A stretch of 64,000 nt of DNA, taken from NCBI RefSeq assembly GCF_003003795.1, contig NZ_PVWK01000124.1:1-64000 (forward strand), in the 5' to 3' direction. The DNA is from Stenomitos frigidus ULC18 (GTDB taxonomy: Bacteria; Cyanobacteriota; Cyanobacteriia; Leptolyngbyales; Leptolyngbyaceae). Both the position numbers and the translations under genes were made by a program. Shown here one piece after another: positions 60,891-64,000 of the stretch. The notes under the pieces are model-generated. The model was not told where the DNA came from. It saw only the letters and a list, made by a program, of their open reading frames with translations, and ran no database searches. Each line of letters begins with the position of its first letter. The first letter of the stretch is position 1.

Positions 60891-62444
60891 ATGCTGAGTA
60901 CTCTCATCTGGCTACCCGTTGTTGGTGCCCTTCTCATAGGTTTTTGTCCCGAAAAGCGATCACGGCTGGCAGCTTTGGCGATCGCGAGCCTTAACCTTCT
61001 TTGGACGTTGTTCCTGCTGTCTCGGTTTGATGTCAGCAATGCTGGCTGGCAAATGCAGGAAGCACTTTCCTGGTTGGATTCACTTGGCTTGACGTACCGG
61101 CTAGGCGTTGATGGGCTGTCGTTACCCTTACTGGCGCTCAATAGCCTGCTGATCTGGATTGTGATTTACGGTAGCAGTCAGCAAATGGTGCGATCGCGGT
61201 TATTCTACGCGTTGACCTTACTGGTTTGCGGTGGCATCGCAGGAGCGTTTCTAGCGCAGAATTTACTCCTCTTCGTGCTGTTCTACGAAGTCGAACTGAT
61301 TCCGCTCTATCTGATGATTGCCATTTGGGGTGGGCCCAAACGCGACTACGCAGCGATGAAGTTTCTCATCTATACAGCGGTTTCAGGCGTCTTAATTTTG
61401 GTAGGCTTCCTTGGTTTGGCTTGGCTAAGCGGTGCATCGAGCTTTGACTATGGCGCCATCAATACCCAGGATTTGCCGCTCAAAGCGCAGCTCATTCTGC
61501 TGACCATTCTGCTGATTGGCTTTGCCATCAAAACGCCGTTGATTCCGCTCCACACCTGGTTGCCCGATGCCTATGTCGAAGCATCGCCGCCTGTCGCGAT
61601 TCTGCTGGGTGGGATTCTGGCAAAGTTGGGCACCTATGGTATCGTCCGGTTTTGCTTACAGTTGTTTCCGGATACCTGGTCGATCGTGTCACCGGGGTTG
61701 GCGATTGTCGGGGTTGCTAGCGTACTGTATGGCTCTCTAACGGCGATTTCTCAAAAAGATATTAAGCGGATGGTGGCGTATAGCTCGATCGGACATATGG
61801 GCTATGTGCTGGTCGCCTGTGCTGCGGGCACTGAACTGAGCTTGCTGGGAGCCGTCGGTCAGATGGTGAGCCACGGATTGATTCTGGCGATTCTGTTCTA
61901 CCTGGTTGGCGTCATTGAAGCGAAAGTGGGTACCCGTGAGTTGGATAAACTCAACGGTCTGCTGAATCCCATTCGCGGTCTGCCGTTGACGAGTGCCCTG
62001 CTGGTGCTAGGCGGTATGGCAAGTGCTGGCATTCCTGGTCTCGTTGGGTTCGTAGCAGAATTTCTGGTCTTCCAGGGCAGCTTTTCAGTCTTCCCCATAC
62101 CGACCCTCCTCTGCATTATTGCTAGTGGCTTAACGGCTGTTTACTTTGTGATTCTGCTCAACCGCACCTGTTTCGGCAAATTGGATAACGCTACGGCTTA
62201 CTACCCCAACGTCACCTGGACAGAACAAACACCCGCGCTGGTGCTGGCAGGATTGATCTTTTTCCTGGGAGTGCAACCAACCTGGCTGCTGCGTTGGAGT
62301 GAGCCAACGACAAAGGAACTGGTTGCAGGGTTGACGATCGGTGCTAGTCAGCAAGTGGCGATTCGTGATGGCAGTCAGCTATCAGCGGTCAGCCATCAGC
62401 GGTCAGCCATCAGCGGTCAGCTATCAGTAGTCAGAACTCAGTAG
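60891..62444 (+). CDS. ndhD3: NAD(P)H-quinone oxidoreductase subunit D3, with repeat-derived C-terminal tail
   Basis: The NuoM-like subunit begins MLSTLIWLPVVGALLIGFCP; the frame opens 21 codons earlier (60828) but this is the family start. Motifs: LFVLFYEVELIPLYLMIAIWGG, KTPLIPLHTWLPDAYVEASP and SQKDIKRMVAYSSIGHMGYV. It pairs with NdhF3 in the NDH-1MS membrane arm. The last 30 or so residues (DGSQLSAVSHQRSAISGQLS...) are encoded by heptameric STRR repeats and are not part of the normal protein. The gene lies 144 bp after ndhF3. Confidence 0.93.
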   Translation: MLSTLIWLPVVGALLIGFCPEKRSRLAALAIASLNLLWTLFLLSRFDVSNAGWQMQEALSWLDSLGLTYRLGVDGLSLPLLALNSLLIWIVIYGSSQQMVRSRLFYALTLLVCGGIAGAFLAQNLLLFVLFYEVELIPLYLMIAIWGGPKRDYAAMKFLIYTAVSGVLILVGFLGLAWLSGASSFDYGAINTQDLPLKAQLILLTILLIGFAIKTPLIPLHTWLPDAYVEASPPVAILLGGILAKLGTYGIVRFCLQLFPDTWSIVSPGLAIVGVASVLYGSLTAISQKDIKRMVAYSSIGHMGYVLVACAAGTELSLLGAVGQMVSHGLILAILFYLVGVIEAKVGTRELDKLNGLLNPIRGLPLTSALLVLGGMASAGIPGLVGFVAEFLVFQGSFSVFPIPTLLCIIASGLTAVYFVILLNRTCFGKLDNATAYYPNVTWTEQTPALVLAGLIFFLGVQPTWLLRWSEPTTKELVAGLTIGASQQVAIRDGSQLSAVSHQRSAISGQLSVVRTQ

Positions 62445-62455
62445 TCAAAACTCAA
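62373..62455. repeat. STRR heptamer array running into the 3' end of ndhD3
   Basis: Alternating CAGCGGT and CAGCCAT/CAGCTAT heptamers repeat about seven times, then degenerate into AGTCAGAACTCAG and CTCAAAA units. The stop codon of ndhD3 (62442-62444) lies within the array. Confidence 0.85.
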
Positions 62456-62520
62456 AATATCTCCTACGGAGACGCTCCGCGAACAAAACTCAAAACTTTC
62501 TCCCCTACTCCCCACTCCCT

Positions 62521-63813
62521 ATGCTCACTGCAACCCTTACCAAACCTCTCCTGCCTCCGTCGCAGCATGAATTTGCCGATGTGATCCACCGTCTGGAAGC
62601 GGGTGGCGCGATGCTGCCGGATACGCCAGAAAACCTGATGCAAATTATTGGGCTGTACAAAGCCTATGCGGTGCCGATGGATTTCTACTGGCGCGACTTA
62701 CTTTATATTGCGGAGCGTGAGTTTCTGAATCCTCTACCGTTTTTCAAGTATTTCTTACCAAAGGAGTATTTAGAATTACACAACCACTACGCTGGCGATG
62801 ATGCCGATCTGCGCATTTGGCGGGGACAGGCAACGGCGCATCCCGAACTGCTGGCGTTTATGGAGAAGGGAGAAACCTTCAAAATGCCGAGGCTGTTCCA
62901 TCACCTTTGGCACGATCGCATCAACATGGAGTTTGCTGAAGAATGTATGCGAGCGATGCTGTGGCACCGGGGCATGGGTGGTCAGTTCGACCCGTATTTA
63001 GATAGTGAGGAGTACAAGGCGAATGCCGATCGCGCGATTAAGGCGTACTTCAAAGACAATCCAGCCATGTTAGGCATGTACAAGCTGTTTCCTGATTTAT
63101 TTTTGGAACAGTGTCGGCAAATGTCGTACTACTCCAACCTGGGGCTTTTCTGGGAGATCATGGCGCCCGTGTTCTTTGAAATGTCTGATTTGTACGATGA
63201 AGGTAAGATTGCCAGCGTTCCCGACGCGATGAACTTTCTGGTGAACGGCATTTTTGCGATCGCGGGACGTCCGATCTACCACCACGTTTATATTCGGGGT
63301 GAGTGCTACGAAATCATCCCGAAATCCAAAGGTTTCATGTGGCTCTACGAAGCGGCGTTGCCCTATGTGGAAGCCGTGTTTTATCGTACGTCACCGTTTC
63401 GGGGAACCAAGTCTTACAACGCGCAAGCAAAGCAGGTGCCCGAAGACCAGAAGGACTTTCACTTTGGTATTCTCTACGCAGATGTCTTTCCAGTCGGGAC
63501 GGCAGGCATCCCACCCACGCTGTTGATGCAGGATATGCTGCATTTCCTACCACCTTACCTGGTGGACTATTACAGCCAGCACTGCCGTGGTGAAGGCGAT
63601 ATGTTGATCCAATTGGGCATTAGCTTTCAGCGATCGATGTATTGCGTCACCTCCGCAGTCATCCAGGCACTGCGAACAGCGCTTCTGTATCCCCTTGACG
63701 ATCCCAACCCAAAGCACCTCAAAGCCAACCGAGCGTTCTTTGAAGCCCAGCTCGATCGCTTCAAGCGACCAGAAGCGAGGCTGCGCAACGTTCAGCATCA
63801 GGAATACAGGTAG
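62521..63813 (+). CDS. cupA: CO2 hydration protein CupA (ChpY)
   Basis: The 430-residue protein matches CupA throughout: MLTATLTKPLLPPSQHEFAD, KMPRLFHHLWHDRINMEFAE, LGMYKLFPDLFLEQCRQMSY and GTAGIPPTLLMQDMLHFLPP. It sits on NdhF3/NdhD3 and converts CO2 to bicarbonate with redox energy. By spacing, H128 and R133 in FHHLWHDR correspond to the His and Arg that hold the zinc in the solved NDH-1MS structure; this mapping is mine. There is no clear ribosome site, since the spacer is repeat-derived. The gene lies 76 bp after ndhD3. Confidence 0.94.
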   Translation: MLTATLTKPLLPPSQHEFADVIHRLEAGGAMLPDTPENLMQIIGLYKAYAVPMDFYWRDLLYIAEREFLNPLPFFKYFLPKEYLELHNHYAGDDADLRIWRGQATAHPELLAFMEKGETFKMPRLFHHLWHDRINMEFAEECMRAMLWHRGMGGQFDPYLDSEEYKANADRAIKAYFKDNPAMLGMYKLFPDLFLEQCRQMSYYSNLGLFWEIMAPVFFEMSDLYDEGKIASVPDAMNFLVNGIFAIAGRPIYHHVYIRGECYEIIPKSKGFMWLYEAALPYVEAVFYRTSPFRGTKSYNAQAKQVPEDQKDFHFGILYADVFPVGTAGIPPTLLMQDMLHFLPPYLVDYYSQHCRGEGDMLIQLGISFQRSMYCVTSAVIQALRTALLYPLDDPNPKHLKANRAFFEAQLDRFKRPEARLRNVQHQEYR

Positions 63814-63814
63814 A

Positions 63815-63905
63815 AGTTTTGAGTTTTAAGCTGATTTAGCGGTCAGCTTTCTTCTAAAAACTGACCAATTTAGCCTTTAGCCTTTCCCAATCCTTACTCC
63901 CCATT
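63815..63905. repeat. STRR-type repeats between cupA and cupS
   Basis: GTTTTGAGTTTTAAG, AGCGGTCAGCTTTC, TTTAGCCTTTAGCC and pyrimidine-rich CCTTACTCCCCATTCCCC follow one another. These are the same elements as at 30.0 and 62.4 kb. Confidence 0.65.
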
Positions 63906-63926
63906 CCCCCAAAGAGGGTTTAAAAA

Positions 63927-64000
63927 ATGGCAGACATTGTTGACATTGCAGTTGGAGCAGGTTCGTTTAAGACGCTCGTCACGGCAGTGCAGGCGGCTGG
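63927..64000 (+). CDS. cupS: CupS (fasciclin-domain subunit of NDH-1MS), truncated by window edge
   Basis: The first 24 residues MADIVDIAVGAGSFKTLVTA... are the start of a fasciclin (FAS1) domain, and cupS follows cupA in this operon in other cyanobacteria. AGAGGG precedes the ATG at good spacing. CupS is the small soluble subunit that joins NdhF3/NdhD3/CupA in NDH-1MS. The gene runs off the right edge. Confidence 0.88.
   Translation, partial: MADIVDIAVGAGSFKTLVTAVQAA

Noticed and set aside
1..64000. tRNA, rRNA genes and CRISPR arrays
   Set aside because: No T-loop motif with cloverleaf context, rRNA core sequence or regularly spaced direct repeats were seen by eye; the regular repeats present are heptamers or protein repeats. 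A tRNAscan or CRISPR finder run would be decisive.

Overview
The window comes from a cyanobacterium. The evidence is: many copies of the HIP1 octamer GCGATCGC; a CO2-uptake NDH-1 operon (ndhF3-ndhD3-cupA-cupS); the ndhA-I-G-E cluster; a Tic20-family protein; a plant-like chorismate lyase; an OCP C-terminal-domain homologue (CTDH); and families typical of the phylum (DUF3370, DUF4278, DUF2256, SLH with DUF3747). Heptameric intergenic repeats (STRR type) and perfect palindromes are scattered through it. Nothing here fixes a rank below phylum. I saw no rRNA, tRNA, CRISPR array or intact insertion sequence.

Layout. 0-9.8 kb: the tail of an unknown CDS; a tight three-gene operon whose first gene is a thioredoxin-reductase-like flavoprotein lacking the usual NADPH motif; rpsF; a fumarylacetoacetase-family enzyme; a Tic20 homologue; chorismate lyase; a decayed GNAT acetyltransferase carrying a 38-bp perfect palindrome; an FAD-linked oxidase; and DUF3370. 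10-15 kb: a compact C15-type peptidase, CTDH, an SLH envelope protein and a CNNM/CBS transporter-like protein. 15-18 kb: a secreted EndoU-type ribonuclease and a PLD-type nuclease, 6 bp apart. 18-25.4 kb: SWIM protein, Crp/Fnr regulator, a stand-alone DALR protein, a candidate small RNA, an IS605-type remnant, folP, two membrane proteins and obgE. 25.4-36.7 kb: a serine hydrolase with a long basic N-terminus, trmJ with an in-frame repeat insertion, DUF2256, isoaspartyl peptidase, nadK, ndhE-G-I-A, gltA and a small conserved protein.

37-44.3 kb is the most unusual part. After a Ser/Thr kinase with TPR repeats come two divergent pairs: a DUF4231/SLATT-like membrane protein with an LSDAT-type SLOG protein (minus strand), and a NUDIX hydrolase with a TIR/deoxyribosyltransferase-like plus Macro protein (plus strand). 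The parts fit a nucleotide- or ADP-ribose-based signalling or defence module. The plus-strand pair is AT-rich and HIP1-free, which suggests transfer.

44.5-64 kb: the NAD(P)HX repair enzyme, a SPOR-like protein, DUF4278, cysK, a 2980-residue cadherin-like repeat protein, and the inducible CO2-uptake operon, which runs off the right edge in cupS. In that operon NdhF3 and NdhD3 form the specific membrane arm of NDH-1MS, CupA carries the CO2-hydrating zinc site and CupS is an accessory subunit.
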